Part shown: one piece after another, positions 1-15,222 of the stretch
Layout: every line of letters begins with the position of its first letter
How positions within the stretch are numbered: the first letter of the stretch is position 1
Assembly (NCBI RefSeq): GCF_012927045.1
Contig: NZ_JABBFW010000006.1
Location: 62,001-126,000 of the forward strand
Source of the DNA: Azohydromonas caseinilytica
Lineage (GTDB): Bacteria; Pseudomonadota; Gammaproteobacteria; Burkholderiales; Burkholderiaceae_C
Reading direction: 5' to 3'
Length of the DNA: 64,000 nt
The notes under the pieces: model-generated
Seen by the model: only the letters and a program-made list of their open reading frames with translations
The model's database searches: none
What the model was told of the DNA's origin: nothing
Position numbers and translations under genes: made by a program

Positions 1-1460
<1,460 letters not shown>

Positions 1461-1621
1461 CGCGGCTCCTTCTAGCAAACCAGGCACAGCCACGCCCGCG
1501 AGGCGCGACTGTGCGGAATTGGGGGCAATTTTAGTTCAGTCAAGGGTTCGGCAATTTTTGCTTTGTCCCGGGACAGCACAGGTGTTTTCGCCTGCCTGCT
1601 GCCGCCTACGGACACTGAACA

Positions 1622-2296
1622 TCATGACCTTTTCAGACCAATGCCAACGAGGAAAGTTTCCGCCGAGCGATCGCGCGACGCCTTGGGCTTGATCGGCTTG
1701 ACCGTGCGGAAATGCCGTTTGAACAATTCCACCAGCTGGCTGTAGCCACTGCCGTGAAAAACCTTGCATACCAGTGCGCCAGACGGCTTGAGGTGCCCCT
1801 CGCAGAACTCCACGGCCAGCTCGACCAGATCGGCAATGCGCGCGGCATCGGCACTTTCGATGCCAGACAGGTTGGGCGCCATGTCGGACACCACCAGATC
1901 GGCCTGTTGTCCCTGCAGTGCCTCGTGCAACTGCGCCAGCACCGTGTCCTCACGGAAATCGCCCTGGATGAAATGCACACCCTCAACCGGCTCAAACGGC
2001 AGGATATCCAGCGCGATAAGCCTGCCGTTCAGTTCACCGACAGCGGCACCGCCCGCACCGGCCGCCTTAGGCGCAAATCGGCGGCGCAGGTACTGGCTCC
2101 AGGCGCCTGGCGCAGCGCCCAAGTCCACCACGACTTGCCCGGGCCGCACCAAGCCTAGCGTCTCGTCGATTTCCTTGAGCTTGTAGGCGGCACGGGAGCG
2201 GTAGCCGTCCCTTTGCGCCATCTTCACGTAAGGGTCATTGATGTGGTCGGCCAGCCAAGCCTTGTTGACCTTCTTGCTCTTGGTCTTGATCTTCAT
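1622..2296 (-). CDS. rlmE: 23S rRNA 2'-O-ribose U2552 methyltransferase RlmE (FtsJ/RrmJ)
   Basis: Methylates the ribose of U2552 in the ribosomal A-loop of the 50S subunit, using SAM. The 224-residue protein matches the family length. It has the N-terminal YRSRAAYKL segment, the SAM motif [13 protein letters not shown] near residues 57-69, DMAPNLSG, and a lysine-rich C-terminal half ([14 protein letters not shown]) typical of the K-D-K-E tetrad. The start is ATG at 2294-2296. It is divergent from yhbY, with only about 20 bp between start codons, and upstream of ftsH on the same strand with a 160 bp gap. Confidence 0.96.
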   Translation of the reverse strand: MKIKTKSKKVNKAWLADHINDPYVKMAQRDGYRSRAAYKLKEIDETLGLVRPGQVVVDLGAAPGAWSQYLRRRFAPKAAGAGGAAVGELNGRLIALDILPFEPVEGVHFIQGDFREDTVLAQLHEALQGQQADLVVSDMAPNLSGIESADAARIADLVELAVEFCEGHLKPSGALVCKVFHGSGYSQLVELFKRHFRTVKPIKPKASRDRSAETFLVGIGLKRS

Positions 2297-2316
2297 GCTG
2301 CGTCGATAATGTAAAG

Positions 2317-2790
2317 ATGTCTGCGATCAATCTGACCCCGGCCCAGCGCAAGGAACACCGCGCCGCCGCTCACCACCTCGACCCCGTCGTACAGATCGGG
2401 GCCGATGGCCTCACGCCCGGCGTGCTCAAGGAACTCGATGCCGCGCTCAAGGCTCATGGCCTGATCAAGGTGCGTGTCTTCTCCGACGACCGCGCCGCGC
2501 GTGAAGCCTTGCTCGGCCAACTGGCCGACCAACTCGACGCTGCGCCCATCCAGCACATCGGCAAACTGCTGGTGCTGTGGCGCCCTATCCCACCCAAAGA
2601 ATCCGTCGAACGTGAGGACCGTCGCCCCGGGCCAAAGGTGGTCAAAATCGTGAAGTTCAGCAAGAGTGGCAACCACCGCCCGCAAGTCAAGAAGGTGCGC
2701 GTGCTGGGCAATGAGCGTGTCACGCCTGGCGGTAGCGTCAAGCGAGCCAAACAACGTACCACCAGCGTCAAGAAGCGCGTCGCTGAGTAA
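2317..2790 (+). CDS. yhbY: YhbY-family RNA-binding protein (CRM domain)
   Basis: Small RNA-binding protein associated with the pre-50S ribosomal subunit in relatives. The CRM domain fills roughly residues 5-100, starting [20 protein letters not shown] and containing the GADGLTPGV loop that corresponds to the family GxxG-type motif. A basic, low-complexity C-terminal tail (about residues 105-157, rich in K, R, V, T) extends beyond the roughly 97-residue E. coli protein; such tails are common in Burkholderiales. It is divergent from rlmE, and the two promoters must overlap in the very short intergenic gap. Confidence 0.93.
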   Translation: MSAINLTPAQRKEHRAAAHHLDPVVQIGADGLTPGVLKELDAALKAHGLIKVRVFSDDRAAREALLGQLADQLDAAPIQHIGKLLVLWRPIPPKESVEREDRRPGPKVVKIVKFSKSGNHRPQVKKVRVLGNERVTPGGSVKRAKQRTTSVKKRVAE

Positions 2791-2803
2791 GCGGCTACCG
2801 TTA

Positions 2804-3259
2804 TCAAGAATGCGGCGCCTTCTCTGGCGCCGCCACGCGCCAGGACAGCAGCAACACGCACAGGATCTTGAAGCCGAAAAGCACCAGGCTTACGGCGTGC
2901 AGTTGTCCAAAAGTCAGAGCACTCTGCCCGGCGCGTGCGGCGGCCATCATGGGCTGCAGGCCGAAGTAGCCGGCCACCGTGAAAAATAGCGCTCCCAGGG
3001 CCAACGCCATTTCAAAGCTGAATTGCGGACCCAGACCGGCATGCGCCCGCCGCCGTTCGATGAGCACAACCGCCAACGCCGCAGCCAAGCTCAGGAAAGC
3101 CTCCCGCTTGAAGATGAAGGCCACCACCAGCCCGGCCTGAACACGCTCCAGCGTTGCGAACGGAGCCGGTGTGGCCACCAACGCCACACACAGCAGCAGA
3201 CCTGCCCACAGTGGTGGCAGCAGCCGGCGCAAACGAGCCAAGCCGCCACCGGTCGTCAT
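2804..3259 (-). CDS. DUF4149 membrane protein
   Basis: Predicted inner-membrane protein of unknown function, about 151 residues with four hydrophobic segments (about 14-30, 46-64, 86-106 and 120-140). DUF4149 proteins are regularly found beside greA and yhbY in Burkholderiales. The ATG at 3257-3259 has GGTGAGG just upstream. A GTG nine bases earlier would overlap the greA stop codon and is the alternative start. It is the last gene of the carA-carB-greA-DUF4149 unit and is convergent with yhbY. Confidence 0.85.
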   Translation of the reverse strand: MTTGGGLARLRRLLPPLWAGLLLCVALVATPAPFATLERVQAGLVVAFIFKREAFLSLAAALAVVLIERRRAHAGLGPQFSFEMALALGALFFTVAGYFGLQPMMAAARAGQSALTFGQLHAVSLVLFGFKILCVLLLSWRVAAPEKAPHS

Positions 3260-3264
3260 GTGCC

Positions 3265-3741
3265 TCACCGGTAATGCACGTCCACGATCTCGTAGTGCTT
3301 GATACCGCCCGGAGCCTGCACTTCCGCCACATCACCGGCTTCCTTGCCGATGAGGGCACGCGCGATGGGTGAGCTGATGGAAATGAGGCCCTGCTTGAGG
3401 TCGGCCTCGTCATCACCCACGATCTGGTAAGTGACTCCTGCGCCGGTGGCCTTATCTTCCAGGTCCACCGTAGCGCCGAACACCACGCGTCCGCCAGCGT
3501 CGAGCTCGGAAGGATCAATCACCTGCGCCGCGGCCAGCTTGCCTTCGATTTCCAGGATGCGGCCCTCGATGAAGCCTTGCTTGTCCTTGGCGGCGTCGTA
3601 CTCGGCGTTCTCCGACAGGTCGCCCTGTGCCCGCGCCTCCTGAATCGCCAGGACAACCGCGGGCCGCTCGACGTATTTCAGGCGCTGCAGCTCCTCCTTG
3701 AGCTTCTCGGCGCCGCGCTTGGTGATGGGAATGGTGGCCAT
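3265..3741 (-). CDS. greA: Transcription elongation factor GreA
   Basis: Stimulates transcript cleavage by backtracked RNA polymerase. It is 158 residues, the standard length. The N-terminal coiled coil carries the acidic tip [12 protein letters not shown] (about residues 41-52), which reaches the polymerase active site. The C-terminal FKBP-like domain contains [18 protein letters not shown]. The start is ATG at 3739-3741. It lies about 107 bp downstream of carB on the same strand, a conserved arrangement in this order, and is followed directly by the DUF4149 gene. Confidence 0.97.
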   Translation of the reverse strand: MATIPITKRGAEKLKEELQRLKYVERPAVVLAIQEARAQGDLSENAEYDAAKDKQGFIEGRILEIEGKLAAAQVIDPSELDAGGRVVFGATVDLEDKATGAGVTYQIVGDDEADLKQGLISISSPIARALIGKEAGDVAEVQAPGGIKHYEIVDVHYR

Positions 3742-3848
3742 GGTCTGGATCGATGGATGAAAAGCAAAACGCGCCCGCGGCGCGTTTCGGTTCAGGTGTG
3801 GAAAACCGTCCCCCTGCTGGCCAGGGGTGACGGTGAAGCGCCCGCAGT

Positions 3849-7103
<3,255 letters not shown>

Positions 7104-7104
7104 C

Positions 7105-8271
7105 TCAGTTCTTCTCCGTCTGGCGCGCCGCCATCAGCTCAATGAAGCGGTCGAACAGGTACGCAATGTCGTGCGGGCCGGGCGAGGCCTCGGGGTGCCC
7201 CTGGAAGCAGAAGGCGGGTTTGTCGGTCCAGGCCAGGCCTTGAAGCGAGCCGTCGAACAGGCTCACGTGCGTGGCACGCAGGTTCACAGGCAGCGCATCG
7301 GCCTTTACGGCAAAGCCGTGGTTCTGGCTGGTGATGCTCACGCGGCCGTTGTCCAGGTCCTTCACCGGATGGTTGGCACCGTGGTGGCCGAACTTCATCT
7401 TGTAGGTCGGCGCGCCGGCGGCCAGGGCCATGATCTGGTGGCCCAGGCAGATGCCGAAGGTCGGCAGACCGCTGTTGATCAGCTCGCGCACGGCCTCGAT
7501 GGCGTAGTCGCAGGGCTGCGGATCGCCAGGACCGTTGGACAGGAAGATGCCGTCGGGCTTGTACGCCAGCGCCTCGCGCGCCGGCGTCTGCGCCGGCAGC
7601 ACCGTGATGCGGCAGCCGCGGCTGGCGAGCATGCGCAGGATGTTGAACTTCACGCCGTAGTCGTAGGCCACGACGTGAAAGCGCGGTGCTTCCTGGACCC
7701 CGTAGCCGACGCCAAGCGTCCATTCGGACTGCGTCCACTCATAGGCCTGGCGCGTGGACACCACCTTGGCCAGATCCTGTCCAGCCATGCTGGGCGCGGC
7801 CTTGGCACGTTCCACCGCTTCGGCCTTGTGCGCCTCGGTGATTTCAGTGCCAACGGGGAAAGCGACGATGCAGCCGTTCTGCGCCCCGGTGGTGCGCAGC
7901 ACGCGCGTCAGGCGTCGCGTGTCGATGTCGGCGATGGCGACCGTGCCCTGCGCCTGCAGGTATTCAGGCAGTGACTGTCCGGCACGGAAGTTGGACAGGC
8001 GCACGGGCAGGTCCTTGATCACCAGGCCGGCAGCATGGACCTTCGAGGCCTCGACATCCTCGCCGTTGACGCCGTAGTTGCCGATGTGCGGATACGTCAG
8101 CGTGACGATCTGGCGGCAGTAGCTCGGGTCGGTGAGGATTTCCTGATAGCCGGTGAGCGCGGTGTTGAACACCACTTCGCCGACCGTATGACCGGCTGCG
8201 CCGATCGAGGTGCCCTGAAAGACCGTGCCGTCTGCAAGTGCGAGAAGTGCGGGAGGCTGTACAGGCAGCAA
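7105..8271 (-). CDS. carA: Carbamoyl-phosphate synthase small subunit CarA
   Basis: Glutaminase subunit that releases ammonia to CarB. The N-terminal CPSase_sm domain ([33 protein letters not shown]-type segment) is followed by a class I glutamine amidotransferase domain with nucleophile GICLGHQ and the later histidine/glutamate HPEASPGP. No ATG is available. I chose TTG at 8269-8271 because GGAG lies upstream and the resulting 388 residues match the family; a TTG at 8331 would add an atypical 20-residue tail. Downstream, carB begins immediately. A TATAAT -10 hexamer lies at 8400-8405. Confidence 0.95.
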   Translation of the reverse strand: MLPVQPPALLALADGTVFQGTSIGAAGHTVGEVVFNTALTGYQEILTDPSYCRQIVTLTYPHIGNYGVNGEDVEASKVHAAGLVIKDLPVRLSNFRAGQSLPEYLQAQGTVAIADIDTRRLTRVLRTTGAQNGCIVAFPVGTEITEAHKAEAVERAKAAPSMAGQDLAKVVSTRQAYEWTQSEWTLGVGYGVQEAPRFHVVAYDYGVKFNILRMLASRGCRITVLPAQTPAREALAYKPDGIFLSNGPGDPQPCDYAIEAVRELINSGLPTFGICLGHQIMALAAGAPTYKMKFGHHGANHPVKDLDNGRVSITSQNHGFAVKADALPVNLRATHVSLFDGSLQGLAWTDKPAFCFQGHPEASPGPHDIAYLFDRFIELMAARQTEKN

Positions 8272-8399
8272 GGAAGACTCCGGTGTGTGTGCACGCCCGG
8301 CGCTGCTGTGGCGCTCGATATTGGTGCGCAACCGGTACGGGACCGGCGGCAGATGAGGCGGAAATTCGCCGGGCGGGATGTTGGCGGGTAAACCTTGGA

Positions 8400-8405
8400 A
8401 TTATA
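8400..8405 (-). promoter_or_regulatory. Candidate -10 box for carA
   Basis: A perfect TATAAT hexamer on the minus strand, about 130 bases upstream of the chosen carA start, in the non-coding gap between carA and the GlcG-like gene. No convincing -35 hexamer is visible at 16-18 bp, so the promoter call is tentative. Confidence 0.45.
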
Positions 8406-8520
8406 GCCGACCCCGGGTTTTCACCCAGAACCGCCCCTTGCCCCGTAAGGAGTTGCCACCAGTCATGCGCCGACTCGGTGCCCTGCGGCACCTCGCTGGC
8501 GCATGGCAGGCCTTGCCGTG

Positions 8521-8931
8521 TCAGGCGGCCTGGAGTGCGGCGATACCCGCGCGCGCAATCTGCGCATCCTCGTTGGACTTGACGCCGCTCACGCCCACGG
8601 CACCGATGCAGTGGCCATCCACGATCACCGGCACGCCGCCTTCGAGCAGGCCTTCGATGCCCGGGGCGCTCAGGAACGAGGTGCGGCCCTGGTTGATCAT
8701 GTCCTCGTAGGCCTTGCTTTCACGCCGACCCAGCGCCGCAGTGCGAGCCTTGGCGGGCGCGATCTGGGCCGACACCGGTGCGGCGCCATCCAGACGCTGC
8801 AGCCACAGCAGGTGCCCTCCGTCATCGACGATGGCGACGGTCACGGCCCAGCCGTTGGCTTGCGCTTCGGCGCGCGCGGCCTCGCCCATGGCTTGCACGT
8901 CGTCCTGGGTCAACATCGGTCGGTTCTTCAT
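8521..8931 (-). CDS. GlcG/HbpS family heme-binding-like protein
   Basis: Small (136 aa) cytoplasmic protein of the GlcG/HbpS family, whose members are often annotated as heme-degrading or of unknown function. The fold signature is visible: VTVAIVDDGGHLLWLQRLDGA in the first half, then AKARTAALGRRESK, and the C-terminal GGVPVIVDGHCIGAVGVSG. ATG at 8929-8931 is the likely start; a second ATG at 8916 is possible. It stands alone between carA and the divergent Bax-inhibitor gene. The substrate cannot be deduced from sequence. Confidence 0.85.
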   Translation of the reverse strand: MKNRPMLTQDDVQAMGEAARAEAQANGWAVTVAIVDDGGHLLWLQRLDGAAPVSAQIAPAKARTAALGRRESKAYEDMINQGRTSFLSAPGIEGLLEGGVPVIVDGHCIGAVGVSGVKSNEDAQIARAGIAALQAA

Positions 8932-9136
8932 GTTCGAACTGCTTTTGAAGGTGAAAAGGGCCGTTACTGTAGGCGTGGCCGAATGGCCCTTTCGAGGACG
9001 CATCCGAAAAACAGATTTGCACTGGCGGCAGCGGCCCGCAGGCTGGAACGGCGCGGTAAATCTCCCCCAAGGGGCGGAACTAGAATCATTGAAGCGGATC
9101 GAATCCGCGTCCTGATCATCTTTGGAGGCTTCTTAC

Positions 9137-9838
9137 ATGGACCAACGCCTGCAGACTGTCTATTCCAGCCAGGGAACGGCGGGTTCGCTGAGCGTGCAGC
9201 AGCGCAACCGCGTGCTGCGCAACACCTACTGGCTGCTGGCGCTGTCGCTGGTGCCCACGGTCCTGGGTGCCTGGGTCGGCGTGAGCACCGGCATCGTGGC
9301 CGCGATGGGCACGGGCATGAGTCTGGTCGTGTTCCTGGTCGGTGCCTTCGGCCTGATGTTCGCCATCGAGAAGACCAAGGATTCCGCCGCCGGCGTCGGC
9401 GTGCTGCTGGCCTTCACCTTCTTCATGGGCCTGATGCTGTCGCGGCTGCTGGCCGTGGTGCTGGGCTTCTCCAACGGCGCGCAGCTGGTGATGCTGGCCT
9501 TCGGCGGCACGGCCGGCGTGTTCCTGGCCGTGGCCTCGCTGGCCACCGTCATCAAGCGCGACCTCACGAACATGGGCAAGTTCCTGTTCGTGGGCGTGAT
9601 CCTGCTGCTGGTGGCAATGCTGGTGAACATCTTTGTGCAGTCCAGCGCACTGATGATGACGCTGTCGGTGATCGCCATCGGCCTGTTCTCCGCCTTCATG
9701 CTCTATGACATCAAGCGGGTGATCGACGGCGGCGAGACCAACTACATCACCGCCACGCTGGCCATCTATCTGGACCTGTACAACATCTTCCAGAACCTGC
9801 TGGCGCTGCTGGGCATCTTTGGCGGCGACCGCGAATAA
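9137..9838 (+). CDS. Bax inhibitor-1 / YccA family membrane protein
   Basis: Multi-pass inner-membrane protein (233 aa, seven hydrophobic segments between about residues 25 and 225) of the BI-1/TMBIM family. YccA, the E. coli relative, interacts with FtsH; others act as pH-dependent Ca2+ leak channels. The C-terminal signature is present: SAFMLYDIKRVIDGGETNYI followed by LYLDLYN-like YLDLYNIFQNLLALLG. Start ATG at 9137 has GGAGGC upstream. A strong bidirectional hairpin terminator follows at 9858-9883, before the convergent rlmD. Confidence 0.92.
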   Translation: MDQRLQTVYSSQGTAGSLSVQQRNRVLRNTYWLLALSLVPTVLGAWVGVSTGIVAAMGTGMSLVVFLVGAFGLMFAIEKTKDSAAGVGVLLAFTFFMGLMLSRLLAVVLGFSNGAQLVMLAFGGTAGVFLAVASLATVIKRDLTNMGKFLFVGVILLLVAMLVNIFVQSSALMMTLSVIAIGLFSAFMLYDIKRVIDGGETNYITATLAIYLDLYNIFQNLLALLGIFGGDRE

Positions 9839-9857
9839 CTCGAATACCGCTTCCAGC

Positions 9858-9883
9858 AAAAAGGCCCCGCGAGGGGCCTTTTT
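9858..9883. terminator. Bidirectional intrinsic terminator between the BI-1 gene and rlmD
   Basis: AAAAAGGCCCC - GCGA - GGGGCCTTTTT: a perfect 11 bp stem with a tetraloop and T-runs on both strands. It sits between two convergent genes and can serve both. Confidence 0.9.
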
Positions 9884-9906
9884 CATGGACACATGTACAT
9901 GCCGCC

Positions 9907-11331
9907 TCAGGCGGAGGACGCTGCACCGGCATCGACCTCGGTCGCCTTCGGCACCGCAAACGGATCGCGCTCGAACACCGCCATGCTCTCCACATGCGCC
10001 GTGTGCGGGAACATGTTGACCGCGCCGGCAGCCGTGCAGCGGTAGCCGGCCTGGTGCACCAGCAGCCCGGCGTCGCGCGCCAGCGTGGCCGGGTTGCAGC
10101 TCACATAGACGATGCGCTGCGGCGGCTCCCAGCCCTGCGGCGCGTCCTGCGGCGACTGGTGCAGGTCGGCCAGCGCCTTGGCCAAGGCAAAAGCGCCCTC
10201 GCGCGGCGGATCGACCAGCCAGCGCCGCGCCGGCCCGTACGTCACGATGTCCTCGGGAGTAAGTTCAAACAGGTTGCGGGCCGCGAAGCTGGCCTTGTGC
10301 GCCAGGCCATTGCGCAGCGCGTTCTCGCGCGAGCGCTGCACCAGCGCCTCGCTGCCCTCGATGCCCAGCACCTCGCGCGCCTGCGTGGCCAGCGGCAGCG
10401 TGAAATTGCCCAGCCCGCAGAACCAGTCGATGACGCGCTCCCCGGGCTGCACGTCCAGCAGCCGCAGCGCCCGGCCCACCAGCACCGTGTTGATGTGATG
10501 GTTGACCTGGGTGAAGTCGGTGGGCTTGAAAGGCATGACCACACCGAACTCCGGCAGCGCGTAGGCCAGCTCCGGTCCGCTTTCGTCGAGCAGGTGCACC
10601 GTGTCCGGACCCTTGGGTTGCAGCCACCACTGCACGCCATGCTCGGCGGCAAAGGCACGCAGGCGGTCCGCGTCGGCCGTGCTCAGCGGCTCCAGATGAC
10701 GCAGCACCAGCGCCGTCACCAACCCCTGCGGCCCTTCGCCGATCGCGACCTCGATCTGCGGCAGCCGGTCACGCGCCTCCATGGACGCAATCAGCGCGCG
10801 CAGCGGCATCAGCAGCGCGCTCACATGCGGCGGCAGCACCTCGCAGCGCTGCATGTCGGCCACGTAGCGGGACTTGCGCTCGTGAAAGCCCACCAGCACG
10901 GTGCCCTTCTTCGCCACATGGCGCACTGACAGCCGCGCGCGATAGCGATAGCCCCAGGTCGGGCCTTCCACCGGGCGCAGCATGCGCTCGGGCTTGACCT
11001 TGCCCAAATGCCACAGGTTGTCCTCCAGCACGCGCTGCTTGATGGCGATCTGCGCGCCGGGATGCAGGTGCTGCATCTTGCAGCCGCCACAGGCGCCAGC
11101 ATGCAGTCCGAAGTGCGGACAGCCCGGCGTCACACGCTGCGAACTCTCGCGCCGCAACGCTTCGAGAACACCCTGCTCCCAGTTGTTCTTGCGCCGCGAC
11201 ACCTGCACCTGCACCTGCTCGCCCGGCAGCGCTCCTTCGATGAAGACGACTTTCCCCTCGGCGTTGTGGGCCACGCCTTGCGCATCGAGGTCCAGCGACT
11301 CGACACGCAGCCATTCCTTGTCAACCGTCAT
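9907..11331 (-). CDS. rlmD: 23S rRNA (uracil-1939-C5)-methyltransferase RlmD
   Basis: SAM-dependent methylation of 23S rRNA U1939. The 474-residue protein has an N-terminal TRAM domain (about residues 5-65), then a [4Fe-4S]-type cysteine cluster ([16 protein letters not shown], near 93-109, plus C at about 185), and a C-terminal Rossmann methyltransferase domain with [16 protein letters not shown] (motif I) and the catalytic nucleophile context [13 protein letters not shown]. Neighbours are rpoS upstream on the same strand and the convergent BI-1 gene. The assignment over RlmC/TrmA relies on the cluster and length. Confidence 0.93.
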   Translation of the reverse strand: MTVDKEWLRVESLDLDAQGVAHNAEGKVVFIEGALPGEQVQVQVSRRKNNWEQGVLEALRRESSQRVTPGCPHFGLHAGACGGCKMQHLHPGAQIAIKQRVLEDNLWHLGKVKPERMLRPVEGPTWGYRYRARLSVRHVAKKGTVLVGFHERKSRYVADMQRCEVLPPHVSALLMPLRALIASMEARDRLPQIEVAIGEGPQGLVTALVLRHLEPLSTADADRLRAFAAEHGVQWWLQPKGPDTVHLLDESGPELAYALPEFGVVMPFKPTDFTQVNHHINTVLVGRALRLLDVQPGERVIDWFCGLGNFTLPLATQAREVLGIEGSEALVQRSRENALRNGLAHKASFAARNLFELTPEDIVTYGPARRWLVDPPREGAFALAKALADLHQSPQDAPQGWEPPQRIVYVSCNPATLARDAGLLVHQAGYRCTAAGAVNMFPHTAHVESMAVFERDPFAVPKATEVDAGAASSA

Positions 11332-11443
11332 GGGCGCGGATTATCCGGCCCGGCCATGAGGCCCCTGCCGTGCGCGGCTTTGCACAGCACCCGGGACGGA
11401 ACAAATCCGCGCGTGCAAAGCGCCGGATGGCGCAAAGAAGCCG

Positions 11444-12466
11444 TCAGAAGATCGAGTCGCGATCAACGCCCTGGCGCACCATGCGCCGCCGCAGCTTGAC
11501 CAGCGCCTCCTGCTGGATCTGCCGGATGCGCTCGCGCGTGAGCCCCATGCGCTCGGCCAGCACCTCCAGCGTCTCGGGCTCGCGGTCGTGCAGCCCGTAG
11601 CGGCCGGTCAGCACCTCACGTTCGCGCTCGTTGAGTTCGGAAATGCCGGTGCGCAGCAACTGCTCGACCTCGCGCACCAGGGTCTGGCCCAGCGGATCGA
11701 GCGCCTGGTCGTCCGCCACGGTGTCGAGCATGGATTCGCCCTGGTCGCGCTCCAACGGCGCGTCCAGCGACGTGGGCTGCTCGGCAAAGCGCAGCAGCGC
11801 CGCCACATCCTGCGCCGAGCGGCCAAGCGCCGCGGCGACCTGCTCGACACTGACGCCGCGCTCGGCGCCATTCCCGTTGGCGCCGCCGTTCTCGCTCTCC
11901 AGCGCGCGGCGCATCTTGAGCACCTGGTTCAACTCGCGCACCACATGCACCGGCAGCCGCACCAGCCGGGCCTGGTGCATGATCGCGCGCTCGATGCTCT
12001 GGCGAATCCACCACGAAGCGTAGGTGGAGAAGCGAAATCCCCGCTCCGGCTCGAACTTGCCGATGGCATGCATGAGCCCGAGGTTGCCCTCTTCGATCAA
12101 GTCGGTCATGGGCAGGCCGCGGCCCATGTAGTTCTTGGCGATGCTCACCACGAGGCGCAGGTTGCGCTCGATCATCGCCTGGCGGGCGTCAAAGTCGCCC
12201 GCGCGCGCGCGCACCGCGGTGGCGTATTCCTGTTCCGGCGTCAGCAGCGGCGCGCGGCGAATCTCGCGCAGGTAGAGCTGCAGGGTGTTGCCGACATCGG
12301 ATTCGCCCACGGGCAGTACCGCGCCCGCATCCGCAGCGGGCTCCGCGGCCGGCTCTTCCGGCACGGCGGCCGGCGGCGCTTCCAGGTCTTCAAGCGCCGC
12401 CACCAGCGGCGCGATGTTCACCGGATTCACTCCCGAGCCCTCGCGCATGTCGTATCGCCTGGTCAT
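11444..12466 (-). CDS. rpoS: RNA polymerase sigma factor RpoS
   Basis: General-stress/stationary-phase sigma factor (340 aa). After an Ala/Pro/Glu-rich N-terminus come region 1.2 ([20 protein letters not shown]), region 2 ([34 protein letters not shown]), region 3 and region 4 with the helix-turn-helix [20 protein letters not shown]. The shorter region 1 and the surE-pcm-nlpD-rpoS context identify RpoS rather than RpoD. In this layout rpoS is often transcribed from a promoter inside nlpD (established for E. coli, inferred here). Confidence 0.96.
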   Translation of the reverse strand: MTRRYDMREGSGVNPVNIAPLVAALEDLEAPPAAVPEEPAAEPAADAGAVLPVGESDVGNTLQLYLREIRRAPLLTPEQEYATAVRARAGDFDARQAMIERNLRLVVSIAKNYMGRGLPMTDLIEEGNLGLMHAIGKFEPERGFRFSTYASWWIRQSIERAIMHQARLVRLPVHVVRELNQVLKMRRALESENGGANGNGAERGVSVEQVAAALGRSAQDVAALLRFAEQPTSLDAPLERDQGESMLDTVADDQALDPLGQTLVREVEQLLRTGISELNEREREVLTGRYGLHDREPETLEVLAERMGLTRERIRQIQQEALVKLRRRMVRQGVDRDSIF

Positions 12467-12492
12467 CGGTGTCCTCCGGTGAAGTGGTGCCG

Positions 12493-13467
12493 TCAGCGCG
12501 GCGGTAGGAGCCGGGTCGGATCGATCGGCTTGCCTTGCTTGCGGATCTCGAAATGCAGCTGTACCCGATTGGCGTCGCTGGCGCCCATCTCGGCGATGCG
12601 CTGGCCGCGGCGCACCACCTGGTCTTCCTTGACCAGCAGCGTCTGGTTGTGCGCGTAGGCCGTCAGGTACGTGTTGTTGTGCTTGACGATCACGAGGTTG
12701 CCGTAGCCGCGCAGGCCCGAGCCGGCATAGACCACGCGACCATCGGCCGCGGCCAGCACCGGGTCGCCGGCCTTGCCGCCGATGGTGATGCCCTTGTTGC
12801 GCGTGTCGTCAAAGGCTGCGGTGACGTTGCCGCCCGCCGGCCAGATCCAGTTGATGCTGTCGTCCGGGTCGCGTGCCGCCGTTTCGCGAGCCGGTGCGCT
12901 GGGCACGGCCGCCGAGGCGGTGTCGCTGGCGGAAGCCGCGGCGGCGACCGGCGTCGCGGGCGCGGAAGCGGAAGACGGCGTGGAAGCAGCGGACGGCGCA
13001 GACGATGAGGACGGCACGCTGGCCGCGGCCACCGGCGCGGGCTTGGCGTCCAGCGGACGGCTTTCCACGCGGGTGCTCGCCACCGGGCGCGAGGCCACGA
13101 CCATCGGGTCCACGCCCAGCGGCACCACGCGCACGACCTCGCCGACTTCGATGAGATTGGGGTTGTCGATGCCGCTCCAGCGCGCGATGTCGCGCCAGCT
13201 CTGCCCATGCTCCAGGCCGATGCGGATCAGGGTGTCACCCGGGCGGATCGTGTAGTAGCCAGGCTTGCCCGCGTTCTCGATGCCGCGCAGCGGCTTCACG
13301 ACCTGGACCGGCGCCGGCATCGACGTGGATGGCGTCGGCGTGCGCACGGCGGTACGCGGGCGGTCCTCGACGGGCGCCTGTTGCGTCGGCGAGGCACAGC
13401 CGACGATCAGCACCGTCGACACGCCAGCCGCCACGGCCAAGGCGCTACGCCAGGAATTCGAACTCAT
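12493..13467 (-). CDS. nlpD: Murein hydrolase activator / peptidoglycan-binding lipoprotein NlpD
   Basis: Envelope lipoprotein that activates amidases during cell separation. Signal peptide with lipobox LIVGC (lipidated Cys near residue 24). A LysM domain (about residues 70-115; [20 protein letters not shown]) is followed by a long Ala/Ser/Pro linker and a C-terminal LytM/M23 domain ([32 protein letters not shown]). The M23 domain lacks the full set of zinc ligands, as in NlpD/EnvC activators. I prefer ATG at 13465-13467 over a TTG 27 bases upstream. It lies between pcm and rpoS. Confidence 0.94.
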   Translation of the reverse strand: MSSNSWRSALAVAAGVSTVLIVGCASPTQQAPVEDRPRTAVRTPTPSTSMPAPVQVVKPLRGIENAGKPGYYTIRPGDTLIRIGLEHGQSWRDIARWSGIDNPNLIEVGEVVRVVPLGVDPMVVASRPVASTRVESRPLDAKPAPVAAASVPSSSSAPSAASTPSSASAPATPVAAAASASDTASAAVPSAPARETAARDPDDSINWIWPAGGNVTAAFDDTRNKGITIGGKAGDPVLAAADGRVVYAGSGLRGYGNLVIVKHNNTYLTAYAHNQTLLVKEDQVVRRGQRIAEMGASDANRVQLHFEIRKQGKPIDPTRLLPPR

Positions 13468-13486
13468 CGACAAAACGACCCTCCGT

Positions 13487-14290
13487 TCAACCAAGCCCCG
13501 ATTTTAGGGGCACGAAATGCACGGCCTCGTGGACCCGACGCACCCAGTCGGTCTCGGTACGGTCCACGACCATCAGCACCTGGCCACCGCTCTCACCCGC
13601 ATGCAGCGGCGCCACCAGCCGCGCCCCGGGCGCCATCTGGTCCAGCCAGGACTGCGGCAGGGCCTCGCCGCCGGCGGCGGCAATCACGGTGTCGTAAGGG
13701 GCATTGGGCGCATGACCGAGGCGCCCATCGCCCCACACCAGGCGCAGGTTCGAGCGGCGCAGCGGCTGCAGCAGGGTGCGCGCGCGCTCGTGCAGCGGCC
13801 GCAGCCGCTCCACCGAGACGACCTGCGTGCCCAGCACGCCCAGCAGCGCGGCCTGGTAGCCGCTGCCCGTGCCGATCTCCAGCACGCGGCCCAGCGAGCC
13901 GCGCTGCTGCGCCGAGCGGCCCTCGAACAACAGCGCCAGCATGCGCGCCACCACCGAGGGCTTGGAAATCGTCTGGCCATGGCCGATGGGCAGCGCCGTG
14001 TCCTCATAGGCCTGGACCACCAGCGCCGCGTCGACGAAATGGTGGCGCGGCACCTGCTCCAGCGCCTGCAGCACCGGCTCGCAGTGCAGTCCCTGCGCGC
14101 GCAGGCGCTGCACCATGCGCGCGCGCACGGCCCCGGAGTCCAGCCCCAGACCGCTGGGCGCGCTGTGCCGGCGCGCATCGGCGGCGGCTTCCTGCACCGG
14201 GCGTTGCGGGCGCTGCGTGGCGCCCGGGGCCTGCGCGCCCGGGGCGACCCGGTCAAGGCCGATCGGGAAGCGCGGCGCCCGCGGCTTCAT
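13487..14290 (-). CDS. pcm: Protein-L-isoaspartate O-methyltransferase
   Basis: Repairs isoaspartyl damage in proteins by SAM-dependent carboxyl methylation. The core shows [18 protein letters not shown] (substrate/active-site loop) and motif [17 protein letters not shown], then [15 protein letters not shown]. At 267 residues it has an N-terminal extension of about 60 residues, basic and proline-rich, ahead of the usual roughly 210-residue enzyme. Its ATG overlaps the surE stop by four bases (ATGA), and nlpD follows 20 bp downstream: classic surE-pcm-nlpD-rpoS operon. Confidence 0.95.
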   Translation of the reverse strand: MKPRAPRFPIGLDRVAPGAQAPGATQRPQRPVQEAAADARRHSAPSGLGLDSGAVRARMVQRLRAQGLHCEPVLQALEQVPRHHFVDAALVVQAYEDTALPIGHGQTISKPSVVARMLALLFEGRSAQQRGSLGRVLEIGTGSGYQAALLGVLGTQVVSVERLRPLHERARTLLQPLRRSNLRLVWGDGRLGHAPNAPYDTVIAAAGGEALPQSWLDQMAPGARLVAPLHAGESGGQVLMVVDRTETDWVRRVHEAVHFVPLKSGLG

Positions 14291-15039
14291 GACAGGCGCT
14301 GCAGCGCCGCGCGCCAGGCCGGCAGCGTGGCATGCGCGGTCAGGTCCACCTGCAGCGGCGTGATCGACACGCAGCCGCTGGCCGTGGCGTGGAAGTCGGT
14401 GCCCTCGCCCGCCTCGCGCGCGTCGCCCGCGGGGCCGATCCAGTAGATCGGCTCGCCGCGCGGATTGGTCTGGCGGATCACGGGCTCGCTGGCATGGCGC
14501 CGCCCCAGCCGCGTCACGATCCGCGGCAGCCGTTCGGCCTCGGGATGGTTGGGAATGTTGACGTTGAGCAGCCACGGCCCGGTGGGCGGCGGCTGGCACA
14601 GCACCTCGTCCACGACCGCGCGCGCCACGCGGGCCGCGCTCTCCAGGTGGTGCCAGCCGCGCTCGGTCTGCGAGAAGGCAATGGACGGGATGCCGAACAG
14701 GTAGCCTTCCATCGCCGCGGCCACCGTGCCGGAGTACAGCGTGTCGTCGCCCATGTTGGCGCCGTTGTTGATGCCCGAGAGCACCAGGTCCGGCCGCTGC
14801 GGCAGCAGCCCGGTGAGTGCCACGTGCACGCAGTCCGAGGGCGTGCCGTTGACGACGTTGAAGCCGTTACCGGCCTTGAACACCGACAGCGGGCGGTGCA
14901 GGCTCAGCGAGTTGGAGGTGCCGCTGGCGTTCTGCTCGGGGGCGATCACGTCGATCTCGCCGAGGTCCTGCATGGCTGCCACCAGGGCGGCCAGTCCAGG
15001 CGCGAGATAGCCATCGTCATTGGCGATCAGGATGCGCAT
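14287..15039 (-). CDS. surE: 5'/3'-nucleotidase SurE
   Basis: Stationary-phase survival nucleotidase acting on nucleoside monophosphates. The N-terminus [15 protein letters not shown] carries the metal-binding Asp pair; [13 protein letters not shown] and [22 protein letters not shown] complete the active site. It is 250 residues, the normal length. First gene of the surE-pcm-nlpD-rpoS unit, divergent from the LuxR-type regulator at 15223. Confidence 0.96.
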   Translation of the reverse strand: MRILIANDDGYLAPGLAALVAAMQDLGEIDVIAPEQNASGTSNSLSLHRPLSVFKAGNGFNVVNGTPSDCVHVALTGLLPQRPDLVLSGINNGANMGDDTLYSGTVAAAMEGYLFGIPSIAFSQTERGWHHLESAARVARAVVDEVLCQPPPTGPWLLNVNIPNHPEAERLPRIVTRLGRRHASEPVIRQTNPRGEPIYWIGPAGDAREAGEGTDFHATASGCVSITPLQVDLTAHATLPAWRAALQRLS

Positions 15040-15222
15040 TGATGCTTTCTGGGTTGGGGCCTCGGCGGGCCTGATGAGGCCGCCCGGGGCGGGCGCAGCC
15101 GGCCGAAGCCGGCGCAAGGTTAGCGGGTGTGAGGATAATTTCAATATCACACCGGCCGCATTTTGTTCATGCCCGAACCCGCACGGCCGGCACCGCGGCA
15201 TCGCTTGGGAGGACACGCTGCC

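Noticed and set aside
8272-8331. Longer carA reading from TTG at 8331
   Set aside because: Adds a 20-residue N-terminus not typical of the family, and the TTG at 8271 has a better-placed ribosome site.
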